The notes under the pieces: model-generated
What the model saw: the letters and a program-made list of their open reading frames with translations, nothing else
Databases searched by the model: none
What the model was told of the DNA's origin: nothing
NCBI GenBank assembly: GCA_023053685.1
Contig: JALIGW010000005.1
Span: 24,952,001-25,016,000 of the forward strand
DNA from: Diadophis punctatus similis
Taxonomy: Eukaryota > Chordata > Lepidosauria > Squamata > Dipsadidae
DNA length: 64,000 nt
Direction of reading: 5' to 3'
Position numbers and translations under genes: made by a program
In this document: piece after piece, positions 10,585-23,550 of the stretch
Layout of the letters: every line of letters begins with the position of its first letter
Numbering within the stretch: position 1 is the first letter of the stretch

Positions 10585-10935
10585 CATATGAGGGTGAAGG
10601 TTCGTTCTCAGAGCTTGTGGTTGGTTTCCGAACGTTCGTTATCAGGATAGGTAACATCTTCAGCAGAGTTTAGGGGATGTCAGTGACAGTGTTCTTCTAT
10701 TTGTAAGGGTTTTGTGTGGTCAGTAGGTCTTGTGATAGGGAGGTCACCTGAGCTACAGATACACGTATGTACTGTATGTATGTATGTATGTATGTATGTA
10801 TGTATGTATGTATGTATGTATGTTAAGGGCATGAAAAGAATTGGGCAGCCTCTATTAGGCACTCCACAGTATCTACCTGAGCAGGACCAGGAAAGACCAG
10901 AATAATACAAGGAGTTTGTCACATTCCATGCATGT
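10585..10935. repeat. Unclassified interspersed repeat with (GTAT)n microsatellite
   Basis: It includes a motif of the type AACGTTCGTTATC preceded by TTTCCG, which resembles the 3' regions of some retroelements. A (GTAT)n run lies at 10771-10822 and a third copy of the 40-bp arm at 10824-10872. The family is not certain. Confidence 0.4.
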
Positions 10936-12535
10936 CTCAAAAGGGCAGACTTTGTGCCTTAAGAGCACATAGCTTCTCTTGCAGCAAAATGACCAAACTT
11001 CAGAAGATTAGTTACTTCGTGGGCTTTAAGGATGATAATGGGAGCAGTTTTCCTCCCCAAAAGCTCTTTTCCCCATCATATTTTAAAAATAAAAAGACCA
11101 CACAGATGAAAACTTACTATTTTCCTTCTGTTGTGGTTTTTAAGGGGTAGGGGAATACGAATAATACTGTCTGATGAAATATGACCTTTTCTTCTTGATT
11201 ATTATGTATTCTTTTCTAAGATTGTTTTTGTCAAAAGTTGTGGTTTTGGTTGCAAACCTCTTATATTTATCCTTTTGCTTCAGCTTCATCCCCGTTGTGC
11301 TTCTGTTGTCTACCACTTCAAACGTATTTATAGTTACCTACAAGAACCTTCATCTTGCTATCACAGAGTGCCATATATCAAATGTACATGAAGGTCCTTG
11401 TAGTCATGGCAACAATTAGGAATACCATCGCTAATATTGAGTGCAAGCACCTATATTCTGTGCCAAGACTGAGTTGGTGTACACACACCCACACCACACA
11501 CACTGCTAATGTGTAATTATAGCCACTCTTGTTCTCCTCAGTTATTTGCAATTTTAGAAAACCATATAAGAAACCCTATAAATTTTATGGGTCTAGTTTC
11601 ATTCATAATTATTTCAGCTGGTCCTCTTCATTTTATTGGATTTCAGTTCATATAATCCTTAACAAGCACAGTCAATGGGAGAAAACAGATCTCTTAAATA
11701 AACGACTAGATCATTTTCAGAACTAAAGGAATGTCAAAGTAAATCAAAAGCAAACCCATTGTACTAAAATTATTTCGTCTTCTTACCTCAGGAATGGGCA
11801 ATGATATTAGGCAAAAAAAATGACATTTAATTTTATCAGAATTTCATTCAAAACATGGTGGGACTAAGAATGTGAGCAGGGAGTAGATAGATATTTTGCT
11901 ATATTTCTCCAATACTGTACCAATGTATTAAATATATTGATTTTAATGTAATCACCAAATTTTCATTTTCAAGCCATTGATCAGTTTCATTAGTTTTAGT
12001 TTTAATCATTTTTAGAATTCAGTAGATTAACCAATATCTTCCACATATTAATAGTAACAATTAAGATATTAAGTTCTTATTTTGGTAAACTTATCATTGC
12101 TTTCTCCCCCATAATGTATATTACAAAATTCAGACACAAAAGTTTTTTTAAAAAAAAACATTTGCTATAAAATGTCACAATCTGTTCTTTGCAGAGTTCT
12201 GATCCTATAGTATCGGTAAGCATATCATTCTGTTCTCAGTAGGTTTACTGATCAAGAATTAATGTCAGGTTAAATATCAGGGCATAATTAGTTAGCGGAT
12301 ATTGCTATATTACCAACAACAACTTCAAATCTAACCTTTTTTAAAAAAAATAACCAATGTGGAAAAGCGAAGGCAACCATACTAACGCTTCATAGATGGT
12401 ACATGGAACCCCATATTGATCACCTTTTGTGTAATGATATTGCTTGTATAATAGCGCTATGAATTTCCTTGGTATTTCTGTAGGACAAAATGCACCTGAA
12501 TTAAGAAAATTGTTTCCTTGTATTGCAATTAAGAA
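10936..12535. other. AT-rich DNA, nothing recognised
   Basis: Only short frames and short A/T runs are present. I see no recognisable mobile element or gene. Confidence 0.5.
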
Positions 12536-12540
12536 TGAAA

Positions 12541-12616
12541 ATAAATCAGAATAGAGCTGGAAGGGACCTTGGAGGTCTTCTAGTCTAACTCCCTGCTCAA
12601 GCTGGAAACCCTATAC
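12541..12616 (-). mobile_element. CR1 LINE 3' end fragment
   Basis: On the minus strand this is the CR1 terminal segment that ends with CCTCCAAGGTCCCTTCCAGC. It is cut at about 12616 by the hAT-type element that follows. Confidence 0.75.
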
Positions 12617-12840
12617 CCGTGATGGCGAACCTATGGCACACGTGCCACAGGTGGCACGCGGAGCCATATCTGAGGGCATGCGAGGCTTTGTCTTATGTCA
12701 GCTCCAGCGTGCATGTGCGCGCTGGCCAGCTGATTTTCAGCCTTCCGTAGGGTGGGGGGAGGCTGTTTTCGCCTTCCCCAGGCTTCAGGAAAGCCTCTGG
12801 AGCCTGTGGATGGCGAAAATCGGACCCAAAAGAAAGGACT
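12617..12840. mobile_element. hAT-type element, 3' truncated
   Basis: It starts CCGTGATGGCGAACCTATGG and is co-linear with the complete copy at 18678-19102 for about 220 bases. The other end is missing, so no target duplication can be read. It interrupts the CR1 fragment, showing a later insertion. Confidence 0.7.
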
Positions 12841-12904
12841 ACTCCTTTAAATGAGCCAGGGTTTATCATGCATTTAAATAGTTTTAGGCCTCCTTTTCTC
12901 ACTG

Positions 12905-12995
12905 CTGCTGAAATAGCTTAGTGGTTAAAATCTTTGGCTAACAAAGAAAAGGTTAACAGTCCAGAACCTCACAGAATTTTAATTATTAGGCTTTT
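12905..12995 (+). mobile_element. tRNA-derived SINE head fragment
   Basis: GCTGCTGAAATAGCTTAGTGGTTAAAAT resembles a tRNA-type A box region and is followed by a weak B box. No tail was identified. Confidence 0.4.
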
Positions 12996-12999
12996 GTTA

Positions 13000-14150
13000 C
13001 TTACAGCAGGAGCGTTTCAACCGCAATTCTAGACCGCCCCTGGATTTCTCAGTTAAAAAATATGGTAGACCCTTAGCCTTATTAAAAAAGCAGGGTGGAC
13101 CAGAAAGGAAAACTTCCTACTCAAGAAAAATTTTGTGCGTATGAATGACAGATTTGAAACCAGCAATCTCTCTATACCAAGCAAAAAGATTAACCATCAT
13201 GCTATTTCTGCAATGCCGGTACAGAGAAGGAATACACAAACATTGGGGGGGGGGGATACTGCAAATAAGAATATTATTTTAAAAATGGTTTATTAAGCTT
13301 GTACATATCTGCGTTTCAATGAAATGATCTTGTATACATACATTTAATCCAACTTTGTGTGAGATGTATATGTATTTATATACTGTATATATTTGTGTGG
13401 TGTATGTTTGTGTGTGAAACACAATAAGGGGGAGAGAAAAAGAGAGCCAATGCACTGAACCAGGGCAAGGCGACCAAGCTTCTGGTCATAGACTGAGAAA
13501 TCAAAAATTATCTACAAACATACACTGGACTAGCATGATAAATTATGATGGATAGCCTTCAGTGAAGAGGTCTTTATCCTGCAGTGCACTGATTCAGGAT
13601 GATAACAACAAGAACAGCAATAATATGCATAGGTATGGGTATCTGTGTTTATGTTTAGACACACATACACAGAGATATATAAATGTCCTCAGGAAGGAAA
13701 GCAACTGGCAATGGTTTCCAGAACATAAAGGTGGGAGGGCAACCAACTGTGTGGACATGTGAATTTGCACTGAATAATTTACAAGCTGTTGCCAAAATGT
13801 CTCATTCCAGGCAGAATTTTCTTAAGTTGACTAAGGTCAAACTGGCATGAGCATAGGACAGAATAAGTTTAAACAAAAAGTGTAGATATGGCCTTAGTCA
13901 TTTACATACATTACCAACATAAATAGCTCTGGCTCACACATTACATATTGACTTCCTGAAAGCATTTTGTACGAATGTTGTTTCATTTGCTTTATTCATC
14001 CCACTGCTACACCTCCCAAAATTATAACATGGGTTGAAAGCTAGCTTGATAAAGCCTAAGCGGCATTTTAACAAGAAACTAAAAAGTCCAGGCCAGTGAC
14101 ACTCATTTCCAACTCCTTCTTAATTCCCCCAAATGTTCACTGAGATTTCC
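13000..14150. other. AT-rich DNA, nothing recognised
   Basis: A G9 run lies near 13245 and a short GT-rich run near 13390. No gene or family was recognised. Confidence 0.5.
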
Positions 14151-14152
14151 TT

Positions 14153-14702
14153 TCAGGTTTCAACTTGCAATAGTGGCTTGTGAATCTGAAGACTTGGAGG
14201 AATGAAAATAGAGTGCTTTCTTGCAGTCAGCTCGTGGGAAGACCAAATGGCATGTGAAGAATTTGGGAGTGACAAAGTATTTGAGGCTGTTGGCCTGTAA
14301 TTATATTCCTGTGAGCTAAAATATTGTGGTACTCTTAAGCTAGTCAGTTTGTGAATTGGCTCAGGATACGGAGCTAAATTAGCTCTGCAGCTTTGAAGTC
14401 CTTTCTCAGGTATTTCTTTTTCTTCATGTTTTAATCTTCTGTACAACAACAAGAAAGAGCAAAGCGAAGAAAGCACTATTTGCACTACACGTCTTGGTCC
14501 GGCTACATCTGGAAAGCCAACAACCCAGCCCAATAGCTTGCAGCACTGCACAGATTAGAGATATTAGATACACATTGATTGATGGTTTTATGTCTTTTTC
14601 TGTAAATGGAAGGAACCACATCAAGAGAAACCGCTTACTTTTTTGAGGAGCAGAGAATAAATCTTTTAATGTTCGGTGGATGGAAATGGCAGCCATCTGC
14701 AA
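14153..14702 (-). other. Unexplained minus-strand open frames
   Basis: A 132-codon frame (14551-14153) overlaps a 92-codon frame (14702-14424) in another phase. The sequence TCTCTAATCTGTGCAG just before 14551 on the minus strand resembles a splice acceptor. I recognise no domain, and frames of this length can occur by chance in 64 kb, so this is recorded without a gene claim. Confidence 0.2.
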
Positions 14703-14709
14703 CTGATTT

Positions 14710-15670
14710 TCCTCTTTGGTCAGCCCTTTAAAACAGCATTTGACTCAAACTTGTCTTCTGTTTAAGCCTAAAGGCTCGTGTTTCTATGGTTTTATCAACA
14801 CATACTTCATTTAATTTAAGTGAGGGATGTTTAGAAAGAGGTTTGAGAGTGAAATTATATATATTACAGAATGAAGCATTGCATTATCCATCTTCTCTTA
14901 TTTTACTCTAGAGCAAAGTGTTTGAAGCCCCAGTTCAAATTTGGACTTATTATAGGCAAGTCTATAATAAAATTAATTGTTCTTTCTACATGTTGGTTCA
15001 CTTTCAAATTACCTTCTTTTTTACAGGCTTAAAAAAATAAAATAAATCAGTGGAAGAATTTCTGTTAGTTATTTTAAACAGATACTGTTATTCCAAACAC
15101 TTCACATACTGTTCAGACTGAATGTTGGCCTCCATACAGAATAATGTCAGACCAGATATAATTATTTTCAAAGAAATCCATTCTCAACTATCACTGGAGA
15201 TTATATTTAAAAAGAACTCACATAAAACCCTGCTGTCACATGCAGGGTTGTTAGTTCTGCCATTTGTAAATTTGTCCTCTGTTTCGCTGTGCTTGGGTGG
15301 GGGGAGACCACAATGAAAACTGAAAATAGCCTTTACTAATATAGTGTATATCATTGAGACTACAAATCCACAAATTCCCAGCAAGATGCAAAAATTGTTG
15401 GAAGAAGGTTGCTACAGATGTCCCTCTAACAAAGCAGTCTACCACAGATACCTTCTAATTATCATTCAAATTATCATTAAATACAGGAAGCTAAACTGAA
15501 TTCCTTCTATTTGACTTTAGTATAATTTGACTAATTTATCTTTCTTCGCTATTTTTTTTCCATCTTATTTTGCACTAGCTAAAAAAAGGTGACTATATTT
15601 GAGACTGAACTTTGGAGAAACATCAGAACATAAGAAGTACCTGCTGGATGAGACCTTGTAGCCTAATTAG
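14710..15670. other. AT-rich DNA, nothing recognised
   Basis: No supported feature was found. Confidence 0.5.
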
Positions 15671-15675
15671 TTTGT

Positions 15676-15800
15676 TTTTTGTTTATTTATTTATTTCGGG
15701 ATTTATAAGGATGCTTAACTAAGACAATGCTACTCTGGACAGCATACAACATAAAAACACAATAAATTAAAAAAGAAAACCATATAAAACAAATAGGCAA
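15676..15800 (-). mobile_element. L2-type LINE 3' end, degraded
   Basis: The TTTATTTATTTATTT run followed by GGGATTTATAAGG, GGACAGCATACAACATAAAAAC and an A-rich stretch matches, at low identity, the 3' end at 48379-48530. Confidence 0.5.
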
Positions 15801-16139
15801 TATAGAAACTCCTACCAAGCACATAGATGGCTCTTCTCCATAGCAATTTTGAGTCTTTACTTAAGTTAATGGTTAATAATAATCTTTTGAACAAAATGTA
15901 CATACCCTTTGCTGATTTATATTACTGTTCTTATAGTAGATAATTTAAATCTATGAACATAATTCCCGCTGGCATATTGTGTCATTCTACTTCAGGGTAG
16001 ACAACATTATGAATACACAGCGTGGAAAAGTGAGAAGTGGTGAGAAAAAGAAATTATGGAGAGGAGATAAGAGGAAAGGATAGAAAATACAAAAACATCC
16101 AGCTTATAGCAACTCAGTAATTCACTATATGTCACAATG

Positions 16140-16480
16140 CCTGTCTATTCTTGCAAACTATTCTTGCCTCTACATTGTCCATAACTGATTTATATCATTT
16201 GTTCATTTCTCACTCTTTCTTTTTCATGATCTTATCAATTCCATCCAAACACAACTTTCTTAGTCCTCTACTTCTTCTCAACCCATTTACCATTCTTTCA
16301 TACAGTTATTTAGCAATTCAGTCTTCATTTATACTCTCAGCTTCTTTCATACACCATCTACTTTTTAATTTAATCTGCATTTATTTACACTGCTCATTTT
16401 TGTTTTATTTTGCCATACACACTTCTAAATTAACTCAGTCTCCTTCTGTACAATAAAGTCAGCAGAAACACACTCCTACA
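16140..16480 (-). mobile_element. Possible LINE remnant, pyrimidine-rich plus strand
   Basis: Composition and short shared motifs, such as TTCATACACCATCTAC and CATACACACTTCT, resemble the probable minus-strand LINE at 38800-41340. No frame is intact. Confidence 0.3.
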
Positions 16481-16803
16481 CACAGCCATTTTCTTTTTTG
16501 ATAAAAAAAATTCATCTCAGTGGATTTAAGGAGATAGTCGCAGAACAACTATTAAAATTCTTAAGTCACCAAATGCTCCAGTCTGTTTTTCTGTACTGTT
16601 TTATCTAGTCCTCAACACTCCATTTATTCCATTCAGTCATTTACTGAAACAGAACCACATTTTCTTTTGTACTGCACTAATGAGAAAATGGCATAATTTC
16701 TTCCAAACCCGTTGCTGGTTATTCCATGTTTATGAGAGTTACAAGCCATTCCCAGCCTATGGATCCCCAGCCTATAGATTTCTGCTTTCATATACATCCA
16801 CAA

Positions 16804-17203
<400 letters not shown>

Positions 17204-17211
17204 ATCCACAA

Positions 17212-18669
17212 CAATCTAAATGACACTCATTCTAGACATACAGCATATCTATTTCTCTTCCTTCCTTTTCATTCATTATTTCATGCTATTTCTTAATTCT
17301 CTTACAGCTGAAGTACTGTCTTCCATTCACTAAGGTCATTAACAGATGAGTCTCAGATGCCATTGTGGTTTTGGCCAATTGAATCCTTCACATAAGACTT
17401 TTCTGTAAGAAAAAAAAGGAAAAAATATGCTAGGTTAACAGCTTCAGTTACACATATGTCACCTATAGCATTTCCTTCATATAAAGAACAGAATGAGTTC
17501 ATCTTTGTACATTTTGGTCATATTATATCAAAAGTGCAAACAATTTTTCCATGTGTAGATACCCCATTCTGTTTCTAACCTAGATATTGCTTGGAAGGCA
17601 ATATTTTGTTCCCAATACCCAGGAACTAGCAGATACATGCAGTGTTCTGAGTTCTGACTTACTGAAGGTACTTTTAAAAACATGGAAGTAAAAATTGCAA
17701 GGAATATACCAAGAAAACCAAATTAATAGTCATAGTATTTATACTCTTACAGGATTTTAAAGATCTACTCAGATTATATTTGCAACCATCTGCTTTGTTC
17801 AGAGTGTTTGAAAAATTGATTGATTTTAATAAAAAATATTAAAGACACTATGACCAGACCTTGTTTATATTTAATAAGAGGCTGAATTGAATAATTAAGA
17901 GATACTAAAGTAACACATGGGAAAGAATGGTGACCCAAATGTTTCCTGCAGAATGTGTTTCTTTTATATTATAAAATTTGCAAGCTGCTAATGAATGGTT
18001 TTGTAAAAGTTTTTGTATTGTCGTTGAAAGAGTTCAAATGGAAATTCAGAAAACTTCTAGGGCAGCAATAACTTTGAATTTTTCTCTTGCGATTTTAATA
18101 CAAATATTTTCTCTCTGTTTCGTTCATTTATATTTTTGGTGGAAAGGAGAGGAGAATCAGCCCTTTGATTAAGTCAGAACCTGATACTATAAGGATTCGG
18201 AAATCTACTTTATTATTGCATAATAAAATAACAGAATCTTGAAAGTCTATCCTTTCATAGTAGGCAAAATCAAGGCTGGGTTATTTTAATTTTCATTCTC
18301 ATGTTTCCTTCTCTCTTTAGACTGTGTAATCTTCATCCAAGTCTTAGTGGCTCTTCCATATCAAGGCTCTTCCATATCAAGGCAACTTTAAGCTCCTTAA
18401 CAAGGAAAAAAGAATACAAGATTCAGTGACAGGTCTATCCTGAAAATAGAGCTATTTTTTTTCATCAGATCATCTTTTATCGATCACAGAGTATGTAAGA
18501 AAGAATGAATATAACTTGAGAAAGCACCGTTCCATAACTATTTACCACCCATGCTGTTTTCTTTCCATGTGTAGAAGTAAAACAAAAATTATATTTCTCT
18601 TTATCTACCTAACTTAAGAAAAGAACAGAAAGAGGCATAAGGTGAATACCACATTAGACAGGATACAAA
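17212..18669. other. AT-rich DNA, nothing recognised
   Basis: A short tandem duplication of GCTCTTCCATATCAAGG lies at about 18350-18382. No gene or mobile element was recognised. Confidence 0.5.
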
Positions 18670-18677
18670 GTGTAGAC

Positions 18678-19102
18678 CAGTGATGGCGAACCTATGGCAC
18701 GGGTGCCACAGGTGGCACGCGAAGCCATATCTGCTGGCACGCGAGCTGTTGCCCTAGCTCAGCTCCACCGTGCATGTGCGTGCCCGCCAGCTGATTTTTG
18801 GCTTGTGCAGAGGCTCTGGGAGGGTGATTTCGGCCTCCGGAGGGCCTCCGGGATGGTGGTGGGGAGCATTTTTGCATTCCCCAAGCTCCAAGAAAGCCTC
18901 TGGAGGCTGGGGAGGATGAAAAATGGGCCTACTGGGCCCACTGGAAGTCTGAAAATGGGGGAGTGGGGGGGTCATGCACGCATGCGCAGGGGGGTGGGGC
19001 AAGTGGGGGGCTTTGAATCATGGGTGTGGGCACGCACGTGCGAGCGATAGCACACGCGCCCAATATTTTGGCACCCGAGGGAAAAAAGGTTCGCCATCAC
19101 TG
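18678..19102. mobile_element. hAT-type element, complete, perfect target duplication
   Basis: The ends are CAGTGATGGCGAACCT and AGGTTCGCCATCACTG, an exact 16-base inverted repeat. GTGTAGAC is duplicated at 18670-18677 and 19103-19110. The 425-bp interior is GC-rich and encodes no transposase. The frames read through it are not genes. Confidence 0.92.
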
Positions 19103-19110
19103 GTGTAGAC

Positions 19111-20232
19111 TATGCAGAGAGGCCTCAGAGATCATCTAACACATCATGGCAGGGTGGAAACAACAAACACTGAATGGCACTATCAAATAGTTGGCAGTGT
19201 GTTTTATCTGTATAGCTGGAATGTTTGGAGCAACATAAAATGCCAGTAAATAAAATAAATACAATTCTTATTTCAGCTGCATTCATTTCTTTGTCTTGGC
19301 CCAACCCACTTTTGGGAGCATTGAATGGGAGTGTTGCCATTCAAAGGCCAAGGATAACACAATCATTTTAAGTTTCCTTCAGTCTAAGGAAGGTGTTAAG
19401 TGAAATTGATCTGGAATTTGGTAAATAAATACATTTGTAGCATATTTTCTTAGAGAACTAACATGGCATCATTTAAATTCTGTGCTGGCTCTTCATTACT
19501 TCAATGTAAACCAGCATCTTCACTCACAGATATCTTAGATTATACTGCCCATCCTGGTAAGCCAGAAGTCAATTGTCATGCTGGATCATGATAAAAGCTA
19601 TATTTTAATAAATGGATGGGACTCACTGGAAAAAGGCTTATCTGTGAATATTTTTGCTACAGTCTTCCTACACTCCTAATGTCCAAACACTCTTGTAAAA
19701 CAATTCAGGTCTTTCAGCATCCTTGATTTAGTGCTTTTTTTTCCATTCTTGAAATTCCCCCATATGGGAACATTACCTCAGATATAAAACAGTTCCCAAG
19801 AAGCTTTGCTGAACTCCAAACCATGCAGTGGGTTAAAAAAAACAAACACCAAGCACAGACAACTAACCTGTAATCCATCCAAAAGTAAGATCCCATCCTC
19901 TTCTGGATAATTTCACAACACCAACGTTTTTGAAATGCATAAAGGGTCTACATGTGTATTGGCAAAAACAAAAGAGCATCTGCAAAAGAGATACATTGCA
20001 CACTGAACACTGCACACTGAGAATAAAAGACTGAAGAATCTAACAAACAAAGATTCCTGCTCCCTCTCCAGTCAAATGGAACAAGTGACATGTTGATCAT
20101 GAGATTACAGTTCCCTTCAATTTTTAAGATCCGAACAGAAAATGACACCTTAATGAGGCAAGCTACAATAAGTTCATTCATACTATATGGGTTACAGAAT
20201 ATAGCTACATTAGTTTTACTGGCATATATGTA
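19111..20232. other. AT-rich DNA, nothing recognised
   Basis: A 150-codon minus frame (20400-19948) runs into the next hAT-type element and has no recognisable domain. I do not treat it as a gene. Confidence 0.45.
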
Positions 20233-20240
20233 CTGCACCC

Positions 20241-20375
20241 CAGCGGTGGGTTGCTCCCAGTTTGGACTGGTTCTTAGAACTGATAGCGCCGGCGGCGGGA
20301 GGTTCTCCACCCGGGGACGTTTCTGCGCATGGGCCTGCGCGAACCAGTGGCAAACTAATTTAGAACCCACCACTG
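20241..20375. mobile_element. hAT-type MITE, short copy
   Basis: The ends are CAGCGGTGGGTT and AACCCACCACTG. The flanks CTGCACCC and CTGCACTC match at seven of eight positions, fitting an old 8-bp target duplication. Confidence 0.82.
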
Positions 20376-20902
20376 CTGCACTCCTTATGGAGCTTAACAT
20401 GGAAATAATGAATTATAACACTGTTAGCCCAAAAGAGTCAAATTAAGCAATTTTATGTAGAAGGGTAGGCTATTTAATGGGATCTACAAGATAGTGAACT
20501 ATATTCCTCATCATGCTTCCAAGGTTAAGCGCCATGATTTAGCCTGATCTAAATTTATTGTAGGTCCAAACTGTGTCTGTGTGTCTTTTGTGTTTTACTT
20601 GTTTTGTGGATTTTTGGTTTTGTGTACTTTGTAAAGACCTTTGGAGTTGGGCAATAACAGATTTAAATATGCACAGAAATAAATACTTGGTCTAACTTTA
20701 CTGTTTTTCACATAAAGCTTTCAGGAAACAAGAACCACAACAACTCAATGAATAGGCCAAAGCAGTGTCTTTATTGTTGATCATCTATTTACAAGAATCT
20801 GGCATCCCTTGGGAAATGCCAGATAAAGGCTTCAATAGTTTATGATTTCCTTCCATGGAGAACTCCATGCTGAAATGCCATATTACTTCCTCCTCTTGTT
20901 TA

Positions 20903-21010
20903 GCAATAGCACGTAGACTTATATACTGCTTCACAGTGCTTTATAGCTCTCTCTAAGAGGTTACAGAGCCAGCATGTTGCCCCAACAATCTGGATCCTCA
21001 TTTTAGAGGG
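20903..21010 (-). mobile_element. tRNA-derived SINE, tail portion
   Basis: On the plus strand it reads AGCAATAGCACGTAGACTTATATACTGC and on to CTGGATCCTCATTTTA, which is the minus-strand tail half of the SINE seen whole at 23062-23294. The promoter half is missing. Confidence 0.7.
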
Positions 21011-21454
21011 TGATTTCATCACATAGGCAGATGTTTAAATGTGTGGTCTTAATTTGTCTTTGTTATTCATTGGAAAGTGCAGGTTTATTAATTTTTTTAA
21101 AAACCTAGTTTTAATATTTTAATTGCACAATTCTGCTGTTTTTAAATTGTCCAGTCTTGCTTATGAGGTGCGGTTTCTGATCAGCTAGGAAGAAACGCTC
21201 AAAATTCCTTTACATTTTGGTCTCTTCCCCAATTAAAGTTGATTGATGTGTGTACATGAGACAGGGCCTTTTTAATGGCACCTCCTAACTGTAGTAATCA
21301 CTATTAAAGGCATTCAAATTGGTTCTATTCTTATGGACAAGTGGTAGATAAAGCTGGAAAGCACACAGAGCTCCCCCCTCCCCAATTTTACAGATAATTT
21401 GATAGATTGTATGGAATGTTACGCATTAGTTAGATATAATATAATTACCATTGC

Positions 21455-21784
21455 TTTCTGAAGAGAAGGACCAGGGGTGACATGATAGCAGTGTTCCAAA
21501 ATTTGAGCAGCTATCACAGAGAGGAGGGAATCAACCTATTTTCCAAAGCACCCGAAGGCCAGGCAAGGAACAATAGATGGAAACTGATCAAGAAGAGATT
21601 CAACCTAGAAATAAGGAGAAATTTTCTGATGGTGAGAACAATCAACCAATGGAACAGCTTGCCTTCAGAAGTTGTGGGTGCTTCATCACTGGAAGCTTTC
21701 AAGAAGTGACTGGACGGCCATTCTCCATCTCCTGCTTAAGCAGGGGGTTGGACTAGATGACCTACAAGGTACCTTCCAATTCTG
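21455..21784 (+). mobile_element. CR1 LINE, 3' end
   Basis: It decodes to the CR1 ORF2 C-terminus. Residues 21482-21709 read MIAVFQNLSSYHREEG, LFSKAPEG, NRWKLIKKRF, NQWNSLPSEVV and SLEAFKK in one open frame of 75 codons. The standard 3' region and a microsatellite tail follow. Confidence 0.85.
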
Positions 21785-21894
21785 TTTGTTCTGTTCTGTT
21801 CTGTTCTGTTCTGTTTTGTTCTGTTCTACTCTACTCTACTCTACTCTACTCTACTCTACTCTACTCTACTCTACTCTACTCTACTCTACTCTAT
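21785..21894. repeat. (GTTCT)n-(CTACT)n microsatellite at a CR1 3' end
   Basis: Pentamer repeats begin exactly where the CR1 3' terminal TTCTGTT motif is expected, then change to CTACT units. Confidence 0.95.
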
Positions 21895-23060
21895 TCATGT
21901 TGTGACTATATCTTCAAACAATCTTCTGCATCATCATAGTGTGGTCAGGAGGTGAAAAAGCAGGGCTGGCATTCACCTCTCCATATCTCCTCTAGGCACT
22001 GAGTTCTCAATGTCTGAGAAATGCTGCTCTGATTTTTAGCAGATTTTGTGCAAAGGTCAGGTCAGCGTAAATAATCCCATCACAGACAATCTCACTTTCA
22101 GTCTTATCTAGAGTTGCTCAAGTAAGTGGCATACAAGAAATAGTAAGTAATAAATGACTAACCAATCCCAGTTCTACTTTGTAGCTTCCTGCCTGTTTCT
22201 TAAACCTAATGTCTCAGTGATAATACCAAGAAATGGAAGGCTCACTTTCATGGAAAGATAAGACAGTGGAGGATGTTACCTTATGAAAAGCAGAAAAGAA
22301 GCAATGGGTGGGGGTGGGGTTGCATAAGAGAAGGGCAAAATGTTGATTCATTCTTGCACCTCATTAAAGAGAGTGAATAAACAGGAAACGGTGAGCAGAT
22401 GTTCGTACAACAGATTAGATAACTTAAATGGAAAAGAAAGATTTAAAAGTTTAAATGCAGGTGTTTCTAGCTTCCCTTGGCTTTAGATAAAAGACACTAT
22501 AAGAGGGGGGGTTTCTGCCTCTTTCAAGAAGAAAATGAGCTATCATCTCAAGAATCTCTCCTTCTCTCTGTTAACTGACTCCATTGCATGAACAATCCAC
22601 ATGGAGGTCAGCCTAGCATTTCCAAATAGCTTTATCGGTTTTAAACCTTCCATAATTGCCTGGTTTTCTCGGCTTCTTTCACAAGAATAGAAAGGAACAG
22701 TGCCAGCATTCTAATGTAGAGGTGTGCAGCCTGAGTAACAATATTCAATAATGCTTTCTCATAAATCAAGGTGTAAATCACTCTTGGCTGGTTATTTTGG
22801 TACTTCAGTCACAACTTGTCTCCCTCACCCAACAGCAAAAACAAAACAACTTAAATTGTTCTGCCAAAGTAGAGTCTGTCCCACTGTTTTTATTGCCTGA
22901 GGCCATGCAATGTTTGCTTATGAACAGGAAGAAAATGTGTCTGTAATGGTGTTTGTGTTGTTTTGTTAAGGAAAATATTGTGGCATCATCACCACTTCAT
23001 CATGTCCCTGTCCAGACGATGCCCATAAAATGGCAACATCTTGTGGTGGGAATGGGATTT
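21895..23060. other. AT-rich DNA, nothing recognised
   Basis: No supported feature was found. Confidence 0.5.
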
Positions 23061-23061
23061 A

Positions 23062-23294
23062 GCAATAGCAATAGCACTTAGACTTATATAACGCTTCATA
23101 GTGCTTTACAGCCCTCTCTAAGCGGTTTACAGAGTTCAGCATATTGTCCCCAACAATCTGGGTCCTCATTTTACCGACCTCAGAAGGATGGAAGGCTGAG
23201 TCAACCTTGAGCCGGTGAGATTTGAACTGCCGAACTGCAGCTAGCAGTCAGCTGAAGTAGCCTGCAGTGCTGCACTCTAACCACTGCGCCACAT
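23062..23294 (-). mobile_element. tRNA-derived SINE, near full length
   Basis: Read on the minus strand it starts with a tRNA-like head: TGGCGCAGTGGTTAGAGTG is the A-box region, and the B box GTTCAAATCTC lies about 60 bases on. It continues to CAGCCTTCCATCCTTC and ends with repeated AGCAAT-type units (ATTGCTATTGCT). The body resembles MIR/L2-tailed SINEs. Confidence 0.8.
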
Positions 23295-23550
23295 ATTTCT
23301 TCTAATGCATATTTTGTTGCTTAGACAAAATTTGTTGCATTTTGTGTGTTTGGAGAATTCACACTGTGTGAAATGAGAACAGAGTAGGGTCAATATTTAA
23401 CCATGTGAAATCAGATTCTTATATTGAATAAAAATAAAGTCTTCCTGCTTAGATTCTTTGGTAGAGGAAGAAATGATGACACAAACTCCAGTAATTAAAA
23501 TGTTGAGAGGATTAAAAGCAAATGCTTGCCATAATTTGCTTCGTTGTACC

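Noticed and set aside
18692..19050. 118-codon plus frame and minus partners
   Set aside because: They fall wholly inside the 18678-19102 hAT-type element and are not conserved as a frame in its sister copies.
23062..23294. A tRNA gene, from A- and B-box-like sequences on the minus strand
   Set aside because: The boxes belong to a tRNA-derived SINE; no cloverleaf with acceptor stem was found and the same head recurs at 36.8 kb with the SINE body.
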